Source: Paragordius varius
Taxonomy: Eukaryota > Nematomorpha
Reading direction: 5' to 3'
Assembly (NCBI GenBank): GCA_964247055.1
Contig: OZ176056.1
Location: forward strand, 7,502,001 to 7,566,000
DNA length: 64,000 bases
Within the stretch, counting starts at the first letter, position 1. Each line of letters opens with the position of its first letter. The position numbers and the translations under genes were made by a program. The notes under the pieces were generated by a model, which saw only the letters and a list, made by a program, of their open reading frames with translations, had not been told where the DNA came from and did no database searches. Shown here piece by piece: positions 11,409 to 24,900 of the stretch.

Positions 11409-12527
11409 ATATATATTTATAAAAATGGAAAATGTTGGCTTTGTGATCTGTTTCCGGAAAACCGGTAGACCCAATGAAATCCAAATGTGGAAAAAATATA
11501 TTCATTAATAATGCCTCGACAACAGCTTCGCTCTTTTTTGAATTAGGCCCCCAGTTTGGGCCCATCCCGTGTAAAAAACGGTTTTTTGAAGTCCACAAAA
11601 ATCGTGTCTTTGAGAGGTTGGACCAATCAATTTGAAATAGGATTTTTGTTTAGTTATTTTCGATAGCGCCGAACATAGTCCGATCGTTTTTTCAATTTAG
11701 GCCCTCTTTTTACCCGCTCTCCCCGTAAAAGACCATTTTTTTCAAAAAATTAAGTCCACAAAAATAATTTTTTGAAACTATTTTTCCCCCAAAGTATGAG
11801 ACCGTAAAAGTATTCCCTGTTAAAAGGCAAAAAATTTAAAATGTTTCTTTGATGATAGCTGCTGGGTAAGAACATACCCGCTAAAAACTGACCCGTCATA
11901 TATAAATAGCGTGCCTTTGGCTAAATTTAAGAAAACCTATCAGGCCATATGAGTTCAATAACTGCTTAAAATATTATCCGTAACAAGGCAAAAATTTAGG
12001 TCTTGCGGTGTTTTAATATTAGCCGTTAATTAGGCCCTTCACGCCCTGAAAAATGCACCACCATAGAATGATTTTTTGGTTTTTAGGCAATTTTTCCAAA
12101 ACCTAATGAGAGCATATGGAATCAATCATGATTTCAGGTATTCTCCGTAAAAAGACAAAAATTTTAATCAAGCGCTTTTTTTGTATCAGCCTCTGGGCAG
12201 GGAGCTACCCGCCTACAACTGCGCCACCATATCAAAATTGCGTTGTTTAGGAGTTAATTTGATCAGGCCATATAAGTTTTATAAGGGCCTGAAATACTAC
12301 CCGTAAAAAGGAAGTCATTTAAGTCGAGCGGTTTTTTTAAATTAGCGGTTAAATAGGCACTTTATGCCCTTGCGCTATCATTGAACTATTTTAGTTTTTA
12401 AGTTATTCTTCCATAAACTTTTAAGAACATATGGAATGAATGATGGTTCCAGAAGGCAAAATTTTTTACGACGCCTTTTTTATATTGGCCTCTGGGCAGG
12501 GAGCTACCCGCCTACAACTGCGCACCA
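11409..12527 (+). repeat. Helitron-like 5' segment plus satellite units, copy 2
   Basis: Direct repeat of 8242-9354 with only scattered differences, including the same unit words at about 11880, 12207 and 12503. The two copies sit on either side of the captured LRR fragment. Confidence 0.7.
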
Positions 12528-13320
12528 AATCGATACAGCGTGACTTTGGAGGCAAATTTTAGAAAACTTATTAGGCCTTATGAGTTCAATAAGGGCTTGA
12601 AATATTACCCAAAAAATAGCCAAAATTTGAGTAGAATGGTTTTAAATTACCCCTTAATTAGGCCCTTGCCCTGAAAGATGCGCCACCATAGAATGACTCT
12701 TTGGTTTTGGGGTACCACGAGAGCATATGGAATCAATCATGATTACAGGTATTACCCGAATTAAGGCAAAAAATTTAATCGAGCGTTTTTTTGTTTCGCC
12801 CATGGTTATAGGCTACCCGCGAAAAACTGCGTCACTATCTCGATACAGCCTGCTTTTGGAGCCAAATTTCAGAAAACTATGAGTTTAATAGGAACAATGG
12901 ATTCCATGATAATCCAAATATTCCCCATATGAGGGCAAAATTTTAACCAGCGCTTTTTTATACCTGCCCTTAGGAAGACCCTCCAAAAACTGCGCCACTA
13001 TATAGAAATTTTATGCCATATGAGCTCATTAAAAGCTTATATTATCCCTAACTAGGTAAAAAATCAGGCGTTATTTTATAAGCTGTTAATTTAGGGCCCT
13101 TATGCCCTAAAAATGCGCCATCATATGAGGATAATTTAGAGTTGAGGTATTTTTTCGAAAATCCATGAGACGATGGTATCAAAGATGATTCTAAATATTT
13201 GCCCTATAAAGGCAAAGAATTTAACTCAGCGCTTTTTCCATATAGGTCTATGGGTAGGGGCCTACCGGTTTAAAACTGAGACGCCATACAAAAATGGCGT
13301 GGTTTTGGAATTAATTTTCA
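12528..13320 (+). repeat. Degenerate ~300-bp satellite units
   Basis: Further units with recognisable landmarks: ctacccgcgaaaaactgcgt (~12812), ccaaaaactgcgccactat (~12980) and taccggtttaaaactgag (~13262). They are increasingly diverged toward the right end of the composite. Confidence 0.55.
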
Positions 13321-13619
13321 AAAACATTAAGAAGCCATACGAGTTCAGTTAAACACATTTGTAATTCGTATAATATCATTCTTTCCTTTAATAAGGGACC
13401 ACCGATCATTATAATTTGTATAAATTTACTTTGAATCATAAGATATTATAGAAATTTATAAAAAATGTAGATTTATTTTTGTTAATCTCTTAAAACCGAA
13501 TTATCCCGATAAATATAATCAACAAAATTTTAGTTTTTCGAGTTATTGGGATCGTTAAAAAACTCGCGATCATAAATGGGGACGGGAATTACAAAAGTTT
13601 AAGAAGCCCTGCTCTAGAA

Positions 13620-14145
13620 CATCAGTAATCAAATCGCGGCCCACATGGTCATCAAATATTCATTTATTTTTTTGATACACTTATTAAATATATAAATATC
13701 TGAATATGTGTAAGCTGTGCACATGTTGAGATTTTAGAGTGCTCGGATGCTGAGATAATTTTGGTGAGTACTCTGCTCTATAAATAGGAAAACTGCATGG
13801 AGCCTTTTTTAGTATAGAAAATGGGCTTTTAATAAAAAATACTTTCACATATTTACAAGCTTTAGTGTAATAAACCTCCTCAAGACAAAGGTAAGAAACT
13901 CTTAAACATATCAGACATTACTCTCCTTAATGTGTACAATTTATTGGCACTCTGAAATCCTCTATGGCGCATTTTATTTTTGATTAGTTTTCTTTTAGCA
14001 ACAAAATTCTTCATCACTTTTATATAAAAATTTTAATCTGAATATAAATTATATTTCAATTATCAGGGCTATATCTCATTATTTTAAGCAACTAAAACAA
14101 AGTCTCCAATTCATATTTTTTAAATTATTTTATTCACATGATTTT
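13620..14145. other. Between the composite and the SFR1-like exon
   Basis: No open frame or element seen. If the SFR1-like coding piece has upstream exons, they should lie here or left of 8175, and I could not find any by reading. Confidence 0.3.
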
Positions 14146-14358
14146 ATGTCACTCTCAGTATCAGACGAATCAAAAAACGCGGAACTTGAAAATTTAATTG
14201 TGAAATGGAAAAATGCCATACAAAAATCACTCGAAGATTTAAAAAACATTCTTAATCAAGAAAATGATTCCGGAATCACAATTCAAAGTATGCTAAAACA
14301 ATACAATATAAACCCCGATATAATTGGATATGACATTGAAACTGAAGAATTTATATGA
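14146..14358 (+). CDS. SFR1: SFR1/Mei5-like C-terminal coding exon
   Basis: A 70-codon frame ending at TGA 14356-14358. It resembles the C-terminus of SFR1 (Swi5-dependent recombination repair protein 1, Mei5 family): a Leu/Trp helix (ENLIVKWKNAIQKSLEDL), then TIQSMLKQYNINPDIIGY and a final EEFI, which parallels the conserved LIxKWR...LTQLIDxYGLDxxLLxYN...EEEFI end in vertebrates. SFR1 pairs with Swi5 to stimulate RAD51 strand exchange. Vertebrate SFR1 is over 200 residues, so the rest is missing. The frame may be a last exon (possible acceptors ctctcag at 14158 or tatcag at 14164) or a truncated gene cut off by the composite upstream. Its stop lies 38 bp from the NCAPH stop, tail to tail. 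Confidence 0.5.
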   Translation: MSLSVSDESKNAELENLIVKWKNAIQKSLEDLKNILNQENDSGITIQSMLKQYNINPDIIGYDIETEEFI

Positions 14359-14396
14359 AATACTAATACGATATTTATTTTAATAAAACATATAAT

Positions 14397-17300
14397 TTAA
14401 CTATTCTTCATTGTTTCTAAGTGAACCTTTATATCGCCATAATCTTCGGTATTGAGGAGAATCAAAACCTGTATATAAAACACTTGTATAAAATATTATT
14501 GGATGCACATCAAAAAAATCATTTTTTCTAATAAAAAATATGACATAAAACATTATGAGAGACTCAATTTATGCAGTACTGAAAATTCCTTTATAATATT
14601 TTTTTAATTGACATTCTTTATTGTTTGAACTTTTTTTATCAAAGCAATAGAGTTTATAAAAGATTAATGAGTTTTTAAAATCTTAAAATAAAAATAGTAA
14701 TTCCTCTCCCTTATATCATAATTCCGATTCTGTGAAAAACATATGGCTACTATACACATTTTTAACTATTATAACATTTTAATAATTCAATGGTTATTTA
14801 GTTTTTTTCAATATTTTATACATATATAATTATAATAGATTATTATTCTACTCAACCATTTTTTTAAAAATGATAAAGTTACAAAATTTAATATTTTATA
14901 GAAGAAAAAAAGGCGTACCTTTTCATTAGCCAAAAAAAGTAGAGTGAGAAGTAATATAGGTTCAGATACATCTTGAAACATATTGAAGGTAGACTCATCA
15001 TTTTTAACACCCATATTATCCTTCAATTATTTATATAAAAGAAATAAAATTATTAAAACAAAACATAAAAATTAGAAATAATTTAATTTTGATATACTTA
15101 AATAAATTTTTGATTGCTAAATTTATGATTGAGTTATTATCGATTATTATTCACTCTTAAATAATTCTCACCCTCAAACAATTCAAATTCACCCTAAAAT
15201 TAAATTATATGTTTTCGAGCTAATAATATAACTCATAATACGTTATAATTTATTATTTTTTCAGCATTATATTAATTTTAAACTAAATTTAATTTAAAAA
15301 TAAATAAAGGTAATTAAGTTAGATGAATCTAACGAAAATTCATTAATAAATTTATTATTAATTTGCTGATATTACATTATATCATTCTAAAACATCTAAT
15401 TTATTTTACGGTGTTTGTAATTTAAAGGTGAATTCAAACTGTAAATGTTATAAATAATTGAGTTATTAGCAATTTATATATCTACTCCTTATTTAAGAAC
15501 TAAAATATTTTTTTGAATTTTCACACGATTTGTCTTTAAATTTAAATTCTTACTGTAGATCTTATCGAATCACGTAATCGAGAAAAGTAAGTCGCATGGT
15601 TTAACAAGGGTCCCCCCTTTTCGTTTTCATTTTGATCATCAGGATTCTTATTGACACGGTCAAATTGGGAAAATAAAATCTATAAATACAAACATATATC
15701 AAATAAGGCGTAAAATATATTTAATGGTAAACATAAAAAGGCAAAAAACTGAAAATATTTTACGAAAATCATAAAAATTTGATTAAATTAATATATATAT
15801 GCATATATGTATGAAACTAAAAAATATTGTGTTGAACGTTTTTTAACAACCTTATCCTAACTTTTATTAAATTAATTTAAAAAATTAAAAAAGCAAAAAT
15901 ATGATTGTGTATTTATAAAAAACAGTCTGTCGATTACAGATTTTATAACTTTATTATATATACAGTAAAAATTGAAATGATACGGACAAAACGTAAAATA
16001 TAAAGCCAAATATTTTATTCAAAAAGACAACCATACTTTTCAAATCTTGATTTTTAATATTTAAATAATTGTTAAAAATTGCAAAGTATGGAATAGAGAT
16101 GTATATTGGTAACACAATTAATCATATATTTTATAATTGTAAATGAATCATATATATGGGAAAATTTAAATTTAAAAAAAAAGAAATATTTGTCTTTATA
16201 TGTTTACGTTTTGTCCGTATAATTTAAGTTTTTACTGTAAAACTGGATTCCTATCTATTTTTATCGTTTCAAACTTTAAAATTACTTATATTAAAGGTAA
16301 TATACTTTTCAAATTTTTATGATAAAAAAGTTTAAAATATATATATTATATAAAACATACTGGTGACATGGGGTGTAAAGGGTTTTTATTATTGGAATTT
16401 ATTTCAACATTTTCTTGACTATTTTGAGGAGGGCTTTCCACTAGCAAATTCCTTTTTAAAAGTTCCCACAATCGACGTTTTAGGGCACGCATATCAGTAA
16501 AACGCCGCTTACGTTCATATTGAATTAGGAGATTTTCAATCTGTGCATAAGAAGACAGATAAATTATGAGAAATATACCATTTGCACTTCAAGAGTATCC
16601 TAAAACACTTCAACTTGGTCCTTAAACACTTCAACTTGGTTTAAAATAATAATTTAAAAATAAAAATTATAATTCAAAAATCACTTTTTTGTTTCAAACT
16701 AATTTTTTTTTTCAATTTAACAAAATTATTAACTTTTAAATGTTTTCAATGAAAAATTGTTAATAAGAACCCAATTTTAATTACGTATTAAAATCCTATA
16801 GATATCTAAAACAATTTTAAGAAATTAATAAATATATACGGTTTCTCAATGATTAAAAGTTGATATTGATTTAAAATTTATGTTAAATGATAGAAAATAG
16901 GTTAAAAACGGTAAAATAGATCAATGATATACAATTTGGTTAATAAAAGTTAAAAACTAAACAATTTTAAGGACTAAGTTGAAGTGTTCAAGGACCAACT
17001 TAAAATTTTCAAAGACCAACTTGAAATGTTCAAGGACACTCTTTAAGTGCAATGGTATATTTTACCATGTAAATTTGTACCATTGATCGAAAGTAATGAA
17101 TAAATTAAACTTTTGTGTAATATAGTAAAAAATTTATAGGGATTATCGAAAAAAAGTATATACTATGGAATATAAATAATTATAGTGTCATTTTTTACAT
17201 GAATATATTGAATTTTATGGAAAAGTTTATGGTATAAATAGAATAACTAAAAACTTATATTTAAAATTGTATAACCATATTAAAGACAAAACAACTTAAA

Positions 17301-20300
17301 AAAATAAATAAAGACAAATATTTTTTTTTAAAAGACAATAATTTAAATTTATTTATTAAAATTAGAACTCATTGTTTAAAATTGTGCAAAGTATAAAATA
17401 ATGTATATTCATAATACAATCAATTATGTATATTTTGTCATTTTATAATTAAATAATTTATGTGTAAAAAATTAGTGTTTATAGATAGTATGGTTTCTAT
17501 TTTGAAAAGCAAAGATATTTGTCTATATATTTTTATGTATTGACTGTATAATTTTGAAACTATAGTATTTTTTAACCGTAATCAAAAGGATATACCAAAA
17601 ATTTAAAGATATATAGTGGCTTCAGAAATTTCATTTTTTTTTAGTTTTATAAACTTTAACCTTTTTTAAAATGCGTGTTTTTATAAAAAATTAAAATTTT
17701 TGAATATTTTTAAAATTTTTTTACCTTTCTTGTGGGTTGAAGTAATTCTTGACCCATATACGTTTCATTCATGATATCTAAAAAAATTAATTTTAAATAA
17801 GTTTTACTTTAAGGAAAAAATATTTAATAATAGCTTATTAATTATTCATAAACCTGGAATTTTGTATTTTAAAATGTGTTATGAAACAAAAAAGTAATAA
17901 AAGGCAACGAAATTTTTTTTAAAAAATAATATATTTTTATTTAAATTTACAAACGGGGAATAGAGATAATTTCAGTACTACTGAAATTATATTTTCTATT
18001 CAAAAATAATTTTATATATATTTGCAGTTCAAGAGTGTCCTTGAACACTTTAAGTTGGTCCTTTAACTTTTTTGTTTTTTTTTTAACTTTTATCAATTAA
18101 ATAGTATCATTCATGTACTTTATCATTATAACCTATCTTCAATAAATTCAATATAAACTTTATATCAAGTTATTCAGAAACCTTATATCTTTATTAAGTT
18201 TTTAATATTAAATTTAAATAAGATTTTAGCACGTGTAATTATAATAAAGTTTTCTGGGTTGTTAATTACAATTTTTCATCTAAAACATTTATGTTAAATT
18301 GGGAAAAAATTAGTTTAAAGCAAAAAAAGTGGTTTATAAATGAAAAATCTTTGTTTTTAATATATACAATAAATTTAGAAAATTAGGTTAAAAAACAAAA
18401 AATAAATGCAAAAATTATGGTTAAATCCAAACTTTAAGTGTTCAATAACCTACTTAAAGTATTCAAGGACCGACCAACTTAGACTGTTCAAGGACACTCT
18501 TGAAGTGCAAATGGTATATATCACATTTTACAAAATATTAACTTTTTTACACCAAAAAAATACCATTTTTCTAGATTTTAGATTTCTACTTTATATTTGT
18601 TTTAAAATTATTAGATTATTAATAATTGATCAAAATACCATTGTTTTCAGCTTGAATTGATATATTCTCTGCAATTTGCAGAGATTTATTCCCAGATAAT
18701 TGATTGTTTTGATTATGGAAACTTTCATCATCATCGAAATCATTATTATTTTCGCAATCACCAGTGAAAGAATTATCATTCTTATTATGATTTAATATTA
18801 AAGTTTTTTCGTCGTTTAATATATCCCCTTCGATGTTTTGGTGACTAAAATTTGCAGTTTTAGAATTTTTAATAATTAAATCTTGTTGTTGTAAAGATAT
18901 GTGTTCTAACCATTCATTAGCTAAGGTTTGAGCTAAAATAGATTGAATTTTGACATAAAAATATATAAAATTTTCAAAATTCTAATATAAGCTTAATGAG
19001 AATGTTTGATAATTAAATTTAATAAATTAACTATTTTCAAAAATCTACGGTGTTATGGGGTGGAAAAATTAAGCTTCTAGAGACAATTACCGTTGAAAAT
19101 TAATTAAATTTGATTTTTGAGTTATAATTCTTTGTTTTAGATTGCAGAGTATGAAATAGAGATGTATATCGGTAACACACAATCAATGATATATTATTAT
19201 ATTACAAATGTTATTAAATCATTTTTGTAGTAAGTATAAAAAAGTATAGTTGTCTTTTGAAAAAAAATTTTATCTTTATATATTTTAACAATTAGTTTTG
19301 GCCGTATAATTTCATTCTATGTTTAATGTATTTTTTTTTCAAAAACCACTCTCAAAAACAATTTATTCGTACTTTGTAACAAAGATTGATGTGTCAAATT
19401 TTCAACTGTCAAGGCAAAAACATTGTTTTGAGATGTCCGGAAACTAGTTTTTTCAACATACGTAGTATAATGGAGTAAATGTTCCGTACTATTTAACTTC
19501 GATAAGCATGAGTTTTGATCATTTGATATACTGTTTACCTGTCTTTTATTTTGAGCATTTTGTCGTTGAGTTGATAATATGAGGTTTGTGGTTATGTTTT
19601 GTAATTCTGCAAATTCCTTACGGATTATATTATGGGAGGATTTTTGAGATTGTTGCCCCATGTCAGAAATCTTATATATATATATATATATATGTGTGTG
19701 TAATATATACACTGAGTTGGTCTTTGAACATTTTAAGTTCGTCCTTGAACACTTCAAGTTGGTCCTTTAACTTTTTATATTGTTTTTCACTTTTATCAAT
19801 CAAATCGTATAACTTTCATCTATTTTATCGTTTTAAACCTATTTCCTACTATTTAACATAAATTTTAAATCAATAAAAACTTTTATTCATTCAGAAACCG
19901 TATATCTTTATTAATTGATCAAAATTATTTTGGATATTTATAAAATTTTAACACGAAATTATAAAATATATAAGTTTTCTGGGTTAATATTTACTATTTT
20001 TCGTTGAAAACATTTACAAGTTAATAATTTTGTTGAATTGGGAAAAAATTATTTTGAAACAAGTGGTTTTTTAATTAAAATTTTTTATTTTTAAATGAAT
20101 AAATATATAGTATAGATTAAAAATAATAAAATAAATATGGTTAAATTAAATCTTAAAAATTTTAAAGACCAACTAGAAATGTTCAAGAACCCACTTAAAA
20201 AGTTCAAGGACCAACTTGAAGTGTTTAAGGAGACTCTTGAAGTGCAAATGGTATAATAAAAGTAAATAATAAAAAAATAGTTATTGGAATAAATCGTAAA

Positions 20301-21401
20301 AGATATTTGTTAATTAACGTTTTAGTTTTATTAACAAAAAAATGTTGGTCGCAATTTAGTTAAAAAACTGTCGCACGATTGTGATAAGAGTTATTTTTAG
20401 ACAATATTTTCTAACTTTATTATTAGTGAATCTAATAACTAAGATCTTTGACTTTTACCTTTGATATTTTACCCACAAACTTTCCGAATTTTCATTTATA
20501 TTAAATTTGCAATAAAACATAGTTAAAATTCAATTATTTTTATTTTAATTTGACTTTATTGTGGGATAATTACAAAAATATAAATAAATTTTTATTATTG
20601 AACATAAAATAATATTGATAAAAATCAGTTTTTATCATACAAAATTGATTATATAGAAATAAAAATTTAAAAAACATTAATAATTAAGTAGAGTTTTAAC
20701 TATATGAAAAAAAAACCCATCAAATACAAAGTTTTTACCCTTAAAAAAGCATATATAAGCCCGTCGAGAAAAAAAAACTCAAATTCAATACTTGAAAGCA
20801 TGGCATTAGGGCTAAGCTAAACAATTCATTTTGAATCCGTTTTTCATGTTGATTCCACCACAATAATTTTTCGTTCATTTTAGTTTTATTGGTATAAAGT
20901 TTCGTAGTAATATTATTATTATTATTCGATAACAACATATCGTCATTAAAGATATTAGTTTCATGTTTAATGAAAATTAATGTATCCAATTCAGTGAGTG
21001 GTATTGATTTTTGTAAAAGGCTATTTGCCTTACTTATCCAGTTATTTAACGTAATTTTAGCTAAAACATATAAAAAATTAAATATGTGTGTATGTATACA
21101 GTAAAAATTGGCATTATACGGACAAAACAATATTTTTTTTAATAAAAAAAAACAATCTAACTTTTTAAATCTTGTGATTTATTTGATATAAAACTCAATG
21201 TTTGAAATTATCAAGTATGTAATAGAGATGTATAATGGTAACACAATCATTTATATATTTTACAATTTTAATTCAAAAATTTATATTTTAAAAAAATCGA
21301 AACTAAAAAGGTATAGTTATTTGTCTTTATATTTTTACGTTTTGTTTTCCGTATATAATTTTTACCGCCTTTATATTTCTTTATTTCTAAATAATCCTTC
21401 T

Positions 21402-21432
<31 letters not shown>

Positions 21433-21893
21433 TTTAACTTTTATAATTTAATTTTTTAATACATGTATCGAAAAAAATTTAGTAAAAAATATTTTTTAAA
21501 CATTTTATAATTATTAGAGCTTACGCAGTCTAGTGGTGGTTTTTCCATTTTTGGAGCTATGATATAACGTTTCAAAGTTGGGTTGATTTAAGGCAGGGTT
21601 TTCTAAATGTTTCAACATAACATAAATTCATATACCGTTTACATTTTAAATTTACTCTTAAACAATCCTTGAACAATTCAAATTCTTCCTTGAACAATTC
21701 AAATTATGTGTCGGGAAAATATAACTCCTCATCATTTATATGATATATATTTTTACGCCATAGTTTATTTTTTCAGCATTATATGAAATAATTAAACAGA
21801 ATTTCATATTTTAAAAATAGTATAAAATAAAGGTGAAATAACGCATAATTTTTATTTTAGGGTAAATTTGAATTGTTTAAGGGTAAATTATAA

Positions 21894-21930
<37 letters not shown>

Positions 21931-24900
21931 TCACAGTTTAAAAATGAAATTATTCAGAAAAAAAGAAAATCATATTTTTTACACCTTTAATTTAATTAAT
22001 AACCTATTGTTTTATTGGTAACACATTAGATTATATATATTTGTAAAAAAGTATAAAAAATCAGGTTTAAAAAAATATGGTTGCCTTTAAAAAAGTATAA
22101 AAATTAATTTATTAAGATAAAAAAACTGAAAAACCATTTTCCATATTTTCATGAGGGTCATTAGGTATATTAAATAAGATTTTAAATGGTTTTTTCAATT
22201 CCCTAACACCACTTTGTTGTACAGTTGATACTTTTCTATTATTGTTGTTTCGATTGATGAGATTTTCAGAGGTTGAATTTGTGAAGGCTGGATCTAGTTA
22301 TAAGAAAATAAAGTAATAAATTTATACGGACAAAACGCGTAAAAATATAAAGACAAATATTTTTATAAAAGATATGATTCTTTTTTAATCTTGATTTTTT
22401 TAAATAAAACACATTGTTATAAACCGCAAAGTATGAAATAGAGATGTTTAATGGTGAAACAATCTATTATATATTTTAAGTATCTAATAAAATTATTTTT
22501 AGAAAAATAATTAAGAACTTAAAGTAAGTATGGGGTTGTCTTTAGAAAAAAAATGTCTTTATATTTTTACGTCTTGTTTTCCGTATAATTTAAATTTTTA
22601 TTGTAAAATTTTATTGTTAAAAAATAAGCTTTTATATCATTTTTTAAGCTTTTTTTATAATTTATATATTTATAAAAATGGAAAATGCTGGGGCTTTGTG
22701 ATCTGTTTCCAGAAAACCCATTCAAATCCAAATATCGAAAAATTATAATCATTAATGAATGCCCCGACAAAAGCTTGGCCCTTTTTTGAATTAGGCCTCC
22801 AGTTCGGGCCCACCTGGTGTAAAAAACGGTTTTTTTTGAAAACAGAAGTCCACAAAAATCGTGTCTTTGAGACAATTTTCCGGAGAACGTGTTGGACCAT
22901 TCATTTACAAATATGATTTTTGTTTACTTATTTTCGATTGCGCCGAACATAGTCGTCTCACTTTTTTAATTTGGGCACTCTTTTTACCCGCTCCTCCCGT
23001 AAAATGCCATTTTTTTCAAAAAACAAAGTCCACAAAAATAATTTTTTGAAATTTATGGCCCAAGTAAACAATTTATTAGTATGAATGCACCCTTTTAAAA
23101 TCCCTATGAGATCATAGTTATTTAATAATGTTTCGAAATAATCCACATATGTGGATCATTTTATTGTCCCTTTTTTCAAATAGCCCCCCCCCCCAGAAGT
23201 CCGAAGGATTTCCTCGGGCTGCGTAGCACGAGAATACACTAGTAAAAAATATAATTTTTACCTGTTCTCGTGCGTAATTAAACGGCAACGATGGTAGTTT
23301 TAAAATTTTAATCTGAAATTATATACATTACAGGTTTAAGATTCCTTTTTAAATTATTAGACGACTTAAAAAGATCTTAATACCAAATTTTTTATGTGAA
23401 TTAGATAAATTTTACCGCTAATTAATCAGAGTAAATGATTGAATTATTATTATATATTAAATTTTTTTTACAAAAAACTGATATAACACGGACAAAATGT
23501 AAAAATATAAAGACAAATATTTTTTTACAAACCAAAAAACAATCCCATACATTTTAAACCCTTAATTTTTCTCATATAAACCATTTAATAACAATCTTAA
23601 AATATATAATTGATTATTGTAATAACCATATTCATATCAATTTCAAACACTTTACAATTTTAAATAATCAATTATATTTTAAAAAACTCAAGATAAAAGT
23701 ATAGGTTTGTTTCTGTTAGGAAACAATATTTGTCTTTATATTTATACGTTATGTCCGTATAATTTCAATTTTTTAATGTATCTAAGAAATATTTTTGGAG
23801 GTTTCTTATATTTAACTCTTTAAAAATTATACATTTTAGGATTAAAGTATGCATTTTAATGATTGCTTATTTCACACTACAGTTGGGTAATTTGCAACAC
23901 ACAACAGTAGTGTATGGAAAAAAGAAAGGAAACAATTATTTATTCCACATTTTGTTGTTTTTTTCCATACACTACTGTTGCGTGTTACAAATTACCCTAC
24001 AATAGTGTGAAATAAGCAATCATTAAAATGTATATATACTATAAAATATGTGGAAAAAAAGTCAAAATTTAGCATACTTTGAGATCGTAGGAAGCGTTTT
24101 TCTAGAATATTCATAACATTGGACATATTGAACGTAGGTAATAAGCTTGATGTTTGATGTGATCCATTTGTTAAAACAGTAGTTTGAGGAAAAATGTGTT
24201 GGCTCTTCGTATTGAGATTGTTTATCATTTCAGTAATATTATCCACATTTAATTGATTTCTGGGGAAAAAATTTAAAAAAAAAATTTTTTTTTTTAAAAA
24301 AAAATAAAAATTTAAAGTTTTGAAAAACTCATTGTGTACAAAAATTTACCATTTACACTTCAAAAAATTCACTCCCTTGAACAATTCACTTTCACCTTCA
24401 AATAATTTATGTGTTAATTATCAAAATTTGATTATATTATTTTATTTAAAAAAAATAAATTTTGTTTTAATTTGAAATAATTCTAAAACTATGCCATAAA
24501 GATATATTTCGTATTAATATTAGATTAGCCCGAAAACATATAATTTATTTTTGGGGTGAATTGGTACTGTTCTAGGGTGAATTTGGTATAAACAATAAAA
24601 TTTAATGAACAATTTCTTTAAATGTTTAAAATATAAGGGAGATTGATTATATATATATATATATATATAAGTAACCTTTATTAAATTTACACCTGGACAC
24701 AAAAAATTGCAACAATAGGTACTTTTTAAATTTATGCCTCTATCTATATTGATATGAATCATTTAAAAAACTTTTGATTAAAAAAAAAAATTAAATTAAA
24801 TATTAAATAAAATTTTACATCTGGTTGGTTGAATTGGTTGTTGTTTCATTTGTGGGTCTTAAAAACTTTTCAACTTCTATAAATAATAACATTTATATAT

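Larger units (their letters stand above)
8175..13611. mobile_element. hAT-bounded 5.4-kb composite carrying a host gene fragment
   Basis: Ends CAGGGCTTC... and ...GAAGCCCTG are flanked by a perfect 8-bp duplication, CTCTAGAA at 8167-8174 and 13612-13619. Both ends then share a tcgcgag word and similar sub-terminal sequence (atgggtcgtcgcgag against atttatgatcgcgag). This is the signature of a hAT transposon. No transposase remains. Inside are, in order, a Helitron-like/satellite segment (8242-9354), an inverted copy of the LRR upstream region and exon 1 (9355-11395), a second copy of the first segment (11409-12527) and more degenerate satellite units (12528-13320). Either the hAT element carried this cargo or the cargo was inserted later; the sequence does not decide. 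Confidence 0.7.

Noticed and set aside
8242-12527. Long terminal repeats of an LTR retrotransposon (direct copies 8242-9354 and 11409-12527)
   Set aside because: No TG...CA ends, primer site, gag or pol, and the copies contain satellite units; the interior is a captured host fragment.
14401-14570. Alternative minus-strand frame over the last NCAPH exon (TGFDSPQYRRLWRYKGS...)
   Set aside because: The phase-0 frame after the LANEK donor gives VLILLNTEDYGDIKV, which matches the kleisin C-terminus; the other frame does not join in phase.
14664-14729. Alternative last NCAPH exon (NRNYDIRERN...)
   Set aside because: It has an acceptor in phase but no similarity to kleisin ends, whereas 14397-14468 does.
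22530-23146. Several open frames on both strands
   Set aside because: All fall within the Helitron-like copy and recur as out-of-frame fragments in copy A; none is conserved as protein.
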